From Chrysomallon squamiferum (lineage: Eukaryota > Mollusca > Gastropoda > Neomphalida > Peltospiridae): a stretch of DNA of 14,000 nucleotides. Below are positions 1 to 7,703 of the stretch, in pieces. The notes under the pieces were generated by a model. That model made no database searches. It saw only the letters and a program-made list of their open reading frames with translations, and was not told the DNA's origin. Numbering within the stretch: position 1 is the stretch's first letter; every line of letters begins with the position of its first letter. Location: assembly GCA_012295275.1 (NCBI GenBank), contig CM022665.1:41629652-41643651 (forward strand). The letters run 5' to 3'. The translations under genes and the position numbers were made by a program.

Positions 1-37
1 CCAAAATCTATCACCTTTAGTGAACTCAGATCATTAA
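1..37 (-). CDS. Kinase exon with DFG motif (cut by window edge)
   Basis: The acceptor TGATTTCAG precedes the exon. The leftover G of the previous exon plus TT gives Val, and the frame reads on NDLSSLKVIDFG, with the last Gly codon cut at base 1. LKVIDFG is the magnesium-binding segment as written in DYRK and HIPK kinases (IKVIDFG). The short insert between ENILL and KVIDFG also resembles DYRKs. Only 37 bases are visible. Confidence 0.85.
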
Positions 38-85
38 CTGAAATCACAACATACTTTTATTATAACAGAGTAACTTTTTAAGTTT

Positions 86-139
<54 letters not shown>

Positions 140-1632
140 TATCAAAATAATACAAGTGGTAATAATAATAATAATTGTAATAATGATAATGATAATGATA
201 ATAATAAAAACTGGATCAACATAAATTAAACACCCCCAGAGAATTCTTATCTTTATTAAACACCAGCAAAAAAAGAATAATAATTAATCAAAAAAAAAAA
301 AAAAAAGCTTACAGAATATAAATTTGTTTTATACCTGTAGTCTTAACCTCCTCAAAGGCACAGATTCTGATAATTATGTAGTCATTTGAATTTCAATTCT
401 ATTTGCAGTTAATGTCTCCTGTTATAACCGGTCAATTTTAAAATTATTTTTGAAAAATTCCTACACAAAACAATTATCTGTTTCCTTCTTTATTTATTTT
501 TGTATGTATTTTTCTCTGATAAAATACTGAACACAAATAACAACAACAATAACAGAACTAACCGTTCTGGAGAAGAATGTTTTCTGGTTTGATGTCTGCA
601 TGTATTGTGTTATGTCTTTGAAGAAATCCGAGAACTTTCAGCAACTGGAAAGCAACTTTTCTGATATTCTTTATGAGCTGTGACAGGGGGAAAAAAAAAA
701 AAAATAATAAAAAATAATAAAATAAAATAAAATAAAATAACCTATAAATTAATAATGAAAAATGTATTTAAAAAAAAAAAATAGAGATTAAAAACCCTAG
801 AAAATCAATAAAAATGTACAAAATATATTAGTCATTTAACTAGTTAAATTTCTTTAAAACATGACTTATTCTTAACAGAACAGTAATTATGGTTAAAAAT
901 AACCAACTAAATAAAAAATAAAAAAAAATTGTATTGTAATTAAAAGAAATAGCTACAAATATAGAAATAAACAGTAGTCATATTCAACTGTTTGTTTTAC
1001 AGGATGCATTATATCAAACCTCAACAAAAATTTTATGGTTTAAAAACTAAGGGAATACAAATATATGGTTTAATAAAATTCTTCACACACCCATGTTGCT
1101 ATTTTATTATTTAGAACATAACTCAAAAAAGAAAAATACAGTGATAAAAAATAAATACTGTTACAAAAAACCTTCATAAAACAACAGTCTAATATTTGTT
1201 ATCTTTTAACATTAGAGAAATGTCAGCCCAAATGGGACTGTCAGGTATGCTCTTTTATTATAACTACAGAAAAACTGTGTTGACTAGATTTTTAAAACTG
1301 TTTACTTTTCTTGTTATACTTTGTTATTAAGATATTACATCAAGAAATACATTTTACATGGAAGGATATGAGCAGTAAAAATTATTATGTTTTTAATCTA
1401 TTTGAAAGAATTCTCTCACATTAACACTCGCACTGTGACCTAGCTATGTACTTCAGTTATCACTGATCTGCAGACTTGGTACTTAATACCTTCAATAACT
1501 AAGTGATTATAAAACAAATGTATGGTGATATACCTGGCTATTTGGCAGATTGAAATCTTCAAACACATCAGTTATTGGGGTGGGGTGAAGAAACTCAAAC
1601 ACCAAACATAAGTGTCCATTAAAGGTAAAAGT

Positions 1633-1676
<44 letters not shown>

Positions 1677-3100
1677 AAAAAAAAAAAAATAAAAAAAATG
1701 CACACTAAATGTTAAAATTAGGCCCAATATTTAAATCAGTTTGTTTTTAACATTCAAACTAACAAAAAAAAAAAATAAAAACTTTATATATATACATACA
1801 TATATATGCATGTGTGTATGTGTGTATGTACGTATGTAGTTTCTCTGTATTTTCATGGACTATTAATCAGTCTAAAGCAATGTATCTATCATGTTATATC
1901 TAAACAGAAAAAAATATAGTTATAAAGAAGATACAACTATGAAATGCAACTTTAACTTAAATATTCTAAGACCAGTTTGCACAGAATTATGTAATTCATT
2001 TCAGAGTTTTTCAAAAAAAAAAACATAAAGGAACTAATCATACTGATAACAAAATTAAAATCTTTGTGACTGACAAGGGAAATAACTCCAACAAGTCTAG
2101 ACTTTATATCAGCAATGCCAAATGTCCACACACAAATGCACAAGGATGTAAATAACTTAAACTTGTGGGTTTTTCCCCTCCTAAAACATAAAGGTAATTT
2201 TTATACAGTATAAGTATTATACACTGAAAGATTTTTAAACAGAAACTATATTATTATCTATTTAAAATACTTTATTAGAAGCAAAAGGTTTGTGATAAAT
2301 AAAAAATTACTTGGATGTATATCAAATAAATTAAAGCCATGTTTATACTCCCAGTTTATTAAGGTTATTGATATATTACTTAAAAATGAGTAAACATGCT
2401 GTGAGTAAAATATATGAAAATAACAGTAAATCCTGAATCACTGTGGGAAAAGATGGAGACTTCCTTTCATTCTCATGTGAGAAACATAATGGTTACAAAT
2501 GGTATAATTTTTCACTGATATTGTTAAGAAAACAAGTGGACATAAAATACATTCAATACCATGAATATTACAGAAAAAAAGAATTTAAAAAGATTATAAT
2601 AAGATTCTGCAGCACATGCACATTTACGCATAGTATTATAAGAAATACACAAAACATATCATATACACCCATATATACAAAATATGAAGATTTAAAAACA
2701 ATATAATAAAATACTGCCACCCAGATACATTTTTATATATACTATTAAACAAACACACACACTATAAAGAATTTAAAAACAATATAACACACTACCATGC
2801 ATACACATTTTTATGCATACTATTAAACATTCAAAATAATATGCACACACACACAGACACACTCACACACACAAGACACACACACACACAAAACACACAT
2901 TATAATACATACCAGTAGATGTACTGTCTGAGAGAAATTACAAGGATCAGCAACAGCCAGCCTCCATAAACAGTGTACTTCCTGCAGTCCTATACTGTAA
3001 AAGGACTTGTGCATCACTTTTATTATAACTGGTCTCTCACTGCAGAATGTGTCCTGTAAAAAAAAAAAAAAAGCAACAAATATTAATTAGCATATTGAAA

Positions 3101-3140
<40 letters not shown>

Positions 3141-4617
3141 TAAAATAATAAAAAATGATTTTAAAAAATATAAATAACTAATATAAATAAACAAATAAAT
3201 AAATAAAATTCATTCATTCGTTAAATAACAAATTTTAAAGAACAATAATAAATATATGTTAACCTATTAGTACACTAGTGTGGTTGCTTTTCGGTAGTTT
3301 TCGTACATCTGTTAATTAAAACATGTATTTTCAATGACCACAGGCATAAAATGATGTGACAGATAAAGATGTTGCTGCATAGTGGTGCAAATACATACAT
3401 TTTACAATGTTTATAAAGTTGGAATTAATTATTTATTTCAGAAAATCTAAAATACACTTCTGTACAGTCAGCTTCTGCATATTCACTTAAGTTCTATGTT
3501 TTTGAATATTATGAAATATTATTTTATTCATTTGTAGAAAAAATAAAGTAATAAAACTGGAAAATAAAATAAAAAATAACAACAAACAAACCTTTGCTCC
3601 AACAATGACTGCAAACTGACCCTGTGATGACAGCTTGCCTGTCAGTCGATATCGTTTGGCCAAGACATGTCCATCATATGGACAAAACTGGTCACCTTTG
3701 CTTATTATCTTTTGGACTGCTGAAACAAAATTTAAAAAAATAATTAAAACATTTTTTAAAAAGATTTTCTAACTTCAGATAAAGAGAATGAAAAAGAAAA
3801 AAAAAAAAAAAAACCTTCCTCCAGTCAGATACCCTTTATAATAATTAATGTTAATAAATACACATAAATACAAAAAAAAAAAAAATATATATATATATAA
3901 ATTTGTTTTAGTATTTTTATTCTGATAATCAAATTATTAAACTAATTCTTGGTTTTTAAAGACATTTTTTTTTTTTTTATAAATATATCAGAAAGAATAT
4001 CTGTTGTATTGATTAAAAACAATAATTTAGTTACAAATGTAATAATTGAAAGTCTTATTATTTAATGTAAATTTCTGTTTATAACATGAGCTATTTCAAG
4101 TACAGTCTGGTTTTAAAATATGACTTAGGGAACAGTATTGCACAATATCAGAAACTGTGGAAGTTTGATGAATTTACACTTTATCTTAGAAATGACAAAA
4201 ATGCAAGTGCATTTATATATTTTCTTATATACAGCAACCTGAACACATTTTTAATAATATTTAATGTTTTATAGGTTTTACATATTTTTCTTGTGGACTG
4301 GCAAGGTGCTAATGCAGCTAAATTGATCACATAAAACTTAAATAGATATACATGAAAGAGATATAATTATGCACTCAATATATCAAGAATAAGGTTTATT
4401 TTGTAATGATTTTGTATATTTATCTGTTTTAAACATACTGTAATAGGTTAGGAAAACACATATCTTAATCTCAATGAGTCAACCTGATTTTAGGAAACAC
4501 CCCTTCAAAAATTTGGTAAGATCTATATTTAGTTAGGGATCTGCAATGTCATAACCAAGAATTTACCAACAATGCCCAATGAATCTGTTCTAATTTACAT
4601 AATAATGAACTTCTGTT

Positions 4618-4650
<33 letters not shown>

Positions 4651-4847
4651 CATATCTTATTTCAAAGTTCTTCCATGATTAAAGTGTTTATGGAAACCCC
4701 AGATTTCCTGTGAAGATTTATCAATTCCAAATTCATATGAATAAAAAAAAAATCTCCAGTATTCACATAAAATTTGAGCAGTAATTCTCAGTGTTATTTC
4801 AGTCATTTAAACTTTAAAATTAGAACTCACTAATCCACTTCCTAGTT

Positions 4848-4881
<34 letters not shown>

Positions 4882-5697
4882 AAAAATACCCATAGGAAAA
4901 ACCCAACACTAAAAAAAAAAAAAAACTCACTTGTCTGCTGAGATGAGGTTCCTTTTTGTATTCGATTAAAAACATCTTGCAGTCCACCTGTGACATAGGC
5001 ACTAACATGATATTGAGGTGGGTTGTTCTGTATGTGATCTTTTGATGACCTATAAAACAATTACATTAAACCACCATATTTACACACACACACACACACA
5101 CACAGATAACAGGGGTGTCTGAACTATGATTCATGTGTCACATGTTTAATTTGTTGGGTTTTTTTTTTTGCTTATAACATTTACTGTTTTAGGTTTTTCA
5201 AATGTATTGTTGAAGCCCTTTTGTTAATTTCAAATAATGTTAGGGCTATCAAATATCTGAGTTTATCGTTTATAAGTAATAAAGTTATATTAAGCACATT
5301 TTGTCATCCTTTACATATCATCAGCCAGAATAAATGATTAAATATTTAATAATACCTCAGTATATATTTATAATGTTAACAGTTATCATGGTAGATGTAA
5401 ATTCATTTACAATGCGATCTCAGTGTATTTCTGGCATTATTATTCTGTTGTGATTTAATTAAGTTACATTATTCATTTCTTGCTTAATCATAATGAGACC
5501 TGATTCTACCAGTTAGTGGCCTTTTCATCAGTTTGCAGCAATGGATATTTCTGTATCCACCTTGCCACTGACAGGAGACCAAATACCAGTCTGGGGAATG
5601 TTGCCTGGGACAGGGGACTGTACTTCAAAATATTATTTTTACAGGAATGGTTAGGTGTAAAATTAGAACCCTTTTTACGAGTTACCAATTTAAAAAG
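1..5697 (-). CDS. DYRK/HIPK-like protein kinase, multi-exon, N-terminal half (partial)
   Basis: Spliced by eye from seven minus-strand exons: 5697-5510 (left end fixed, right end uncertain), 5049-4931, 3719-3592, 3053-2913, 1635-1534, 677-563 and 37-1. Intron phases in order are 2, 1, 0, 0, 0, 1, and every junction keeps the frame open. In order the product shows a pre-kinase segment of about 130 residues, YRLTGKLSSQGQFAVIVGAK (N-lobe strands with an unusual glycine loop), VIIKVM (ATP-binding lysine), QEV (helix C glutamate), GHLCLVFEFL (hinge), IHADIKPENILL (catalytic loop) and LKVIDFG. HAD in place of HRD, and KVIDFG, are typical of the HIPK and DYRK families (known). From this I infer an active Ser/Thr or dual-specificity CMGC kinase. 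The C-lobe lies beyond the left edge and the initiator ATG is not identified. No exact orthologue was recognised. Confidence 0.85.
38..562 (-). other. Intron F-G of the kinase gene
   Basis: GTTAGT...CAG intron of 525 bases. It holds a TAA/AAT microsatellite (88-139), a second imperfect AAT/GATAAT tract (160-205) and an A run (290-306). No other exon was found; a short open stretch at 340-400 does not fit the required phase. Confidence 0.8.
88..139 (+). repeat. (TAA)n microsatellite
   Basis: About 17 TAA units in the kinase intron; an imperfect AAT/GATAAT tract follows at 160-205. Confidence 0.97.
563..677 (-). CDS. Kinase exon with catalytic loop HADIKPEN
   Basis: The exon is bounded by the acceptor CCCTGTCACAG and the donor ACG|GTTAGT. 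It reads 38 codons plus one base (phase 1). It holds helix E (IRKVAFQLLKVLGFLQRH) followed by IHADIKPENILLQN. The catalytic Asp, the Lys two residues on and the Asn are all present. Ala replaces the usual Arg of HRD, as in HIPKs. A run of 14 T on the coding strand followed by CCCCC forms the polypyrimidine tract. Confidence 0.9.
678..1533 (-). other. Intron E-F of the kinase gene
   Basis: GTATAT...CAG intron of 856 bases. It is AT-rich with A/T runs and AAAAT repeats at 691-742. No coding signal was seen on either strand. Confidence 0.8.
1534..1635 (-). CDS. Kinase exon with hinge region
   Basis: Exactly 34 codons, phase 0 at both ends, with acceptor TTTTAG and donor CAG|GTATAT. It reads NTFTFNGHLCLVFEFLHP and continues to LPNSQ. 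This matches strands beta-4 and beta-5 and the hinge of DYRK/HIPK kinases, whose hinge has the form CLVFE or CMTFE. The acceptor follows a run of 37 uninterrupted T on the coding strand. Confidence 0.88.
1638..1698 (+). repeat. A37 run and A-rich tract
   Basis: 37 uninterrupted A, then A with two single T to 1698. In the kinase transcript this is U37 ending directly at the AG acceptor of exon E. Confidence 0.97.
2844..2900 (-). repeat. Interrupted (CA)n, UG-rich in the kinase transcript
   Basis: CA units with AGA and ACT interruptions. On the sense strand of the kinase gene it is a TG tract starting about 12 bases after the exon D donor. Confidence 0.93.
2913..3053 (-). CDS. Kinase exon with ATP-binding lysine and helix C
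   Basis: Exactly 47 codons, phase 0 at both ends, with acceptor TTTTACAG and donor CTG|GTATGT. It starts DTFCSERPVIIKVMHKSFYS and ends SQTVHLL. VIIK carries the beta-3 lysine, and Glu in the following LQEVHCLW is the likely helix C salt-bridge partner. The closing TVHLL corresponds to VIHML in DYRKs. A UG-rich tract begins about 12 bases into the next intron. Confidence 0.9.
3054..3591 (-). other. Intron C-D of the kinase gene
   Basis: GTTTGT...ACAG intron of 538 bases. It has A runs at 3058-3072 and about 3104-3138 and an AAAT tract near 3176-3210. Nothing else was seen. Confidence 0.8.
3592..3719 (-). CDS. Kinase exon with glycine-rich loop region
   Basis: Two bases plus 42 codons, with donor AAAG|GTTTGT. 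It reads QKIISKGDQFCPYDGHVLAK, then RYRLTGKLSSQGQFAVIVGAK. The segment up to RYRL leads into the first kinase strand. The glycine loop is not the standard GxGxxG but GKLSSQGQF, so nucleotide binding may differ. The acceptor is a tandem CAGCAG. Starting at 3719 or at 3716 keeps the frame and replaces Thr-Val with Ile. Confidence 0.88.
3717..3724 (-). promoter_or_regulatory. Tandem NAGNAG splice acceptor
   Basis: On the minus strand the sequence is TTTCAGCAGTCC. Both AG dinucleotides can serve as the 3' splice site and they differ by one codon. After the phase 1 donor of the previous exon, the upstream choice gives ACA GTC (Thr-Val) and the downstream choice gives ATC (Ile). NAGNAG acceptors are known to yield both isoforms in many genes. 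Use here is inferred. Confidence 0.6.
3720..4930 (-). other. Intron B-C of the kinase gene
   Basis: GTGAGT...CAG intron of 1211 bases with A runs (3799-3813, 4853-4880, 4911-4925), an A-then-TA tract (about 3872-3898) and T runs (about 3967-3979, 4619-4644). An open stretch at 4086-4274 shows no domain and has AT-driven composition. Confidence 0.75.
4931..5049 (-). CDS. Kinase exon, N-terminal extension
   Basis: One base plus 39 codons plus one base, with acceptor TTTTATAG and donor ACAA|GTGAGT. It reads SSKDHIQNNPPQYHVSAYVT, then GGLQDVFNRIQKGTSSQQT. No domain was recognised; it lies before the kinase domain. Its phases fit the exons on both sides. The next intron continues from GTGAGT straight into a run of 15 T on the coding strand. 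Confidence 0.8.
5050..5509 (-). other. Intron A-B of the kinase gene
   Basis: GTAGAA...TATAG interval of 460 bases, provided exon A is real. A (CA)n tract at 5082-5104 reads as UG repeats in the transcript, 33 to 55 bases before the exon B acceptor. Otherwise it is plain AT-rich DNA. Confidence 0.55.
5082..5104 (-). repeat. (CA)n, UG repeat in the kinase transcript
   Basis: About 11 CA units, shortly upstream of the exon B acceptor on the sense strand. Confidence 0.95.
5510..5697 (-). CDS. Probable upstream kinase exon (acceptor uncertain)
   Basis: A GC-richer open stretch on the minus strand ends AAC TG|GTAGAA. The phase 2 TG joins the first G of the next exon to make a Trp codon, and the frame then continues. 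The clearest coding part reads FPRLVFGLLSVARWIQKYPL and then LQTDEKATN. The acceptor could be CATACAG (exon from 5697), GTACAG (from 5617) or CCCAG further in, and the frame is open in each case. No in-frame ATG is visible, so translation must begin further upstream. The frame is open on the plus strand too. Support is the phase match and the base composition. Confidence 0.55.
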
Positions 5698-6539
5698 CTG
5701 TATGTGCAATGTACAAAATTACTGACAGGGAAAAACTGAAACAGTTCACAGGCTGTTTGAAATAACTTTAGTTATAATCATATGCAAATCTGGCAGAAGG
5801 AAAATAAAGCATTTATTTTTTTATATAAACTAATACTAATAGAGTTTAAATGAACGATTTTGATTATAATTAATAGTACTTACTGAAACATGAATCAGTT
5901 TATACATTTCTAATTTTTAGAATCTGAATTAAATGGCAAGACTGTTATGAAATCGTTTAAATAAATTTATAAGCGTAACTTTGAACTTCGGTATTTGATA
6001 TCTCATAATAATTTGATTTATTTGGTGTAAAATATATGCAAACTGAATTTCAAATGATTCACTACGTTCCAAAAAGGATTTTCAACATCATAACAACAGA
6101 AATCATCATGCTTGATCAAGTTTACGTATTAATGTAAAGTGTAATATTAAGTTATTAACGCCGTTAATAACGGAAATCAAATGGACAGAAAGAAAGTGAA
6201 CTTGCTTCTACAAGTAATCTTGTATTATTCAGTACATTTTTATTTTGCAAGGGAGTTAGTCGTCACACAACAGTTAAAAACTACACAATGTTTACCATTC
6301 GGGCTTAACAAAAGCACTCAAACGATCCATCGTTAAAGAAAAACATTTCCATTTGAAGCTTTCATCTTCCCCGCCATGTTATTTTCAAATCTCGTATTAT
6401 CTCGGGTTCTAAATATGCAGATACCAAAGGTTAGAGGTTGCGTCAGACCAGTATATTTGTAAACAAATCAATATTACTAACAAGCTTTGCATGGTCAAAT
6501 ATACATATGTTTATTAAATAATAATATGAACTGCAGACT
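5698..6539. other. Upstream region of the kinase gene
   Basis: No confident exon. It is probably 5' intron or leader of the minus-strand gene. It contains a 21-base palindrome (6151-6171) and a minus-strand ATG in good context at 6377 opening a 14-codon frame (MAGKMKASNGNVFL). That frame could be an upstream ORF or a first coding exon, but the nearest GT (GTTTTT) is a poor donor. Confidence 0.4.
6151..6171. repeat. 21-base palindrome
   Basis: Arms GTTATTAACG (6151-6160) and CGTTAATAAC (6162-6171) are perfect reverse complements around one C. The arms include Myb-type CCGTTA and TAACGG cores and GTTAAT-like halves. It could be a homodimer binding site. Confidence 0.9.
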
Positions 6540-6546
6540 GGTTTAC

Positions 6547-6576
6547 TAATCTAAATGCTGCTATCAAAGTCGCCAT
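6547..6576 (-). CDS. Candidate first coding exon of the kinase gene
   Basis: The minus-strand ATG at 6576, context GTCATGG, reads MATLIAAFRL and is followed at once by GTAAAC. This would be a phase 0 donor compatible with exon A if that exon starts at 5697. Without splicing the frame stops at 6514. The donor is mediocre, so this is only one possible start. Confidence 0.2.
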
Positions 6577-6667
6577 GACGTACCCAAAACAAAACGCGCC
6601 AATACGTCTTGCAGACAAGCCTGCGCTGCCAGATATCGACAAGCAGAAACATGCGAAAACACTGTAA
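6575..6667 (+). CDS. Short ORF of 30 codons, possible uORF or micropeptide
   Basis: ATG sits in a good context (GCCATGA). The frame reads MTYPKQNAPIRLADKPALPD, then IDKQKHAKTL and TAA. Its composition is charged and proline-containing, unlike the AT-driven chance ORFs elsewhere. It lies just upstream of the candidate leader donor at 6805, so it may be an upstream ORF of the plus-strand gene. It could equally be chance, and no family is recognised. Confidence 0.25.
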   Translation: MTYPKQNAPIRLADKPALPDIDKQKHAKTL

Positions 6668-6805
6668 TATGATTGGATGCCTCGTTTTGGTTTCGAGCGA
6701 GTGACATCATGCTTCTAAAGAAAGTGGCACACGTATTTCCTCACATGCATTCCAAAACGTGAATAATTTCTGCTGGGAAACATTACAAGCACAATATCGA
6801 AGAAG

Positions 6806-7552
6806 GTAAAATTTTTCTGTTTTGTTTTTAAATTATATAATATGCAGTTTTGCTAATGTGCATAGATAATAATGCAATTTAATAACATTTCGAGATGACA
6901 GTTTACTTGGTTCTTAGATGTTAAAAAAGACTCGTTCATAAAACCAAAACCATGCTGTTTTGTTTACATTTTGTGTTTTTGTTTGTATGTGTTACTACGT
7001 CTGCATTTGAGTCATTGACAAACTTCCAGCAGTCCGTTGTCCGCATTGTAATATTCAAAGTGTATTTGTAACAATAATAAACCACGAAACATATTGGTTA
7101 CGTTCAACGAAAAACATACAACAGGTCGCATCTCATTAAATAACTAAATTTCCATCTCATAGAATATTTATTAGGATCAGCTGATGTATAGATTAATAAG
7201 AATTTCCACTGAAGATGCATGTCTGTGGCAGTAAACAAAATCATGTTTTTGTTTCCTTCAGGCAGATAACAAACAAATACCACTAAATCTAAAACTGAAA
7301 TATGGTAGTAAATGTTTGCTTTTCACTATTTTAAAAACAGATTAGATGGAACCGAACAAATTCAGTTTTAGAACAGACAACTGTGTTTCACCTGTGCCAG
7401 ACGTAGTGCTCAAAGATGTCGCCATGTTACTGTGCATTTTCTTTTTAAAATACTTTGTAATTCAGAATTAACCTAATTGTGCATGTCTTATTTAAATAAT
7501 GAATAGCAAACAAAATTGTTAAATATTCTCAACTATTTTTGCTGTCGCCTCT

Positions 7553-7595
<43 letters not shown>

Positions 7596-7635
7596 TAATA
7601 ATAATTGATTTTATTTTATTTTATTTTATTTTCAG
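6806..7635 (+). other. Probable first intron of the plus-strand gene
   Basis: Bounded by GTAAAA and TTTTCAG. No coding signal. The polypyrimidine region of its acceptor is made of a (TTTA)n tract at 7552-7596 followed by (TTTTA)n at 7608-7632. A CGCCATGTTA motif lies at 7420-7429. Confidence 0.5.
7552..7632 (+). repeat. (TTTA)n and (TTTTA)n before the splice acceptor
   Basis: About 11 TTTA units, a short AATAAT spacer region, then five TTTTA units ending two bases before the CAG acceptor at 7633-7635. Confidence 0.95.
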
Positions 7636-7684
7636 CAAAAAATAAAGACTTATTGGATTACCAGGAGAGGGTCTGTTGAAACAA

Positions 7685-7702
7685 ATGAAACTGCAGACCT
7701 GA
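7685..7702 (+). CDS. Upstream ORF of five codons (MKLQT)
   Basis: ATG in weak context (C at -3) followed by four codons and TGA. The stop ends one base before the main ATG at 7704. Such an arrangement commonly lowers translation of the main frame, with leaky scanning allowing some initiation (known in general, inferred here). Confidence 0.35.
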   Translation: MKLQT

Positions 7703-7703
7703 C

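Larger units (their letters stand above)
1636..2912 (-). other. Intron D-E of the kinase gene
   Basis: GTATGT...TAG intron of 1277 bases. It contains the A37 run and A-rich tract at 1638-1698, a TA/TATG/GTAT tract at 1782-1840, and CA-rich DNA at 2740-2760 and 2844-2900. Short open frames around 1952-2143 and 2443-2706 have AT-driven composition and no recognisable domain; I treat them as chance. Confidence 0.8.
6540..6805. promoter_or_regulatory. Candidate bidirectional promoter and plus-strand leader exon
   Basis: This stretch is richer in GC and CpG than its surroundings and lies between two divergent genes. Visible motifs are TGACGTA (6576-6582), reverse CCAAT as ATTGG (6672-6676), the CRE-like TGACATCA (6702-6709) and a CGCCATG core. 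GAAG|GTAAAA at 6805/6806 is a reasonable donor for a noncoding leader exon that would splice to 7636. Transcription starts are inferred, not seen; no TATA box is evident. Confidence 0.45.

Noticed and set aside
340-400. Minus-strand open stretch ending CTACAG|GTATAA, reading ICAFEEVKTT
   Set aside because: It resembles a kinase activation segment at first sight, but the visible acceptors give the wrong phase after exon F. The real next exon with DFG lies at 1-37.
1638-1698. Poly-A tail of a retroposed element
   Set aside because: No element body precedes it on the plus strand. The sequence next to it is the kinase exon E, so it is better read as the polypyrimidine tract of the acceptor.
2443-2706. 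87-codon plus-strand open frame
   Set aside because: Its composition follows the AT-rich DNA, it has no domain, and it lies inside the kinase intron on the opposite strand.
4820-4930. Continuation of the exon B frame into poly-Phe
   Set aside because: It is read-through of the T runs after the GTGAGT donor.
5516-5725. Plus-strand open frame opposite exon A
   Set aside because: The minus strand has the fitting donor phase and joins the kinase frame. The plus frame has no partner exon.
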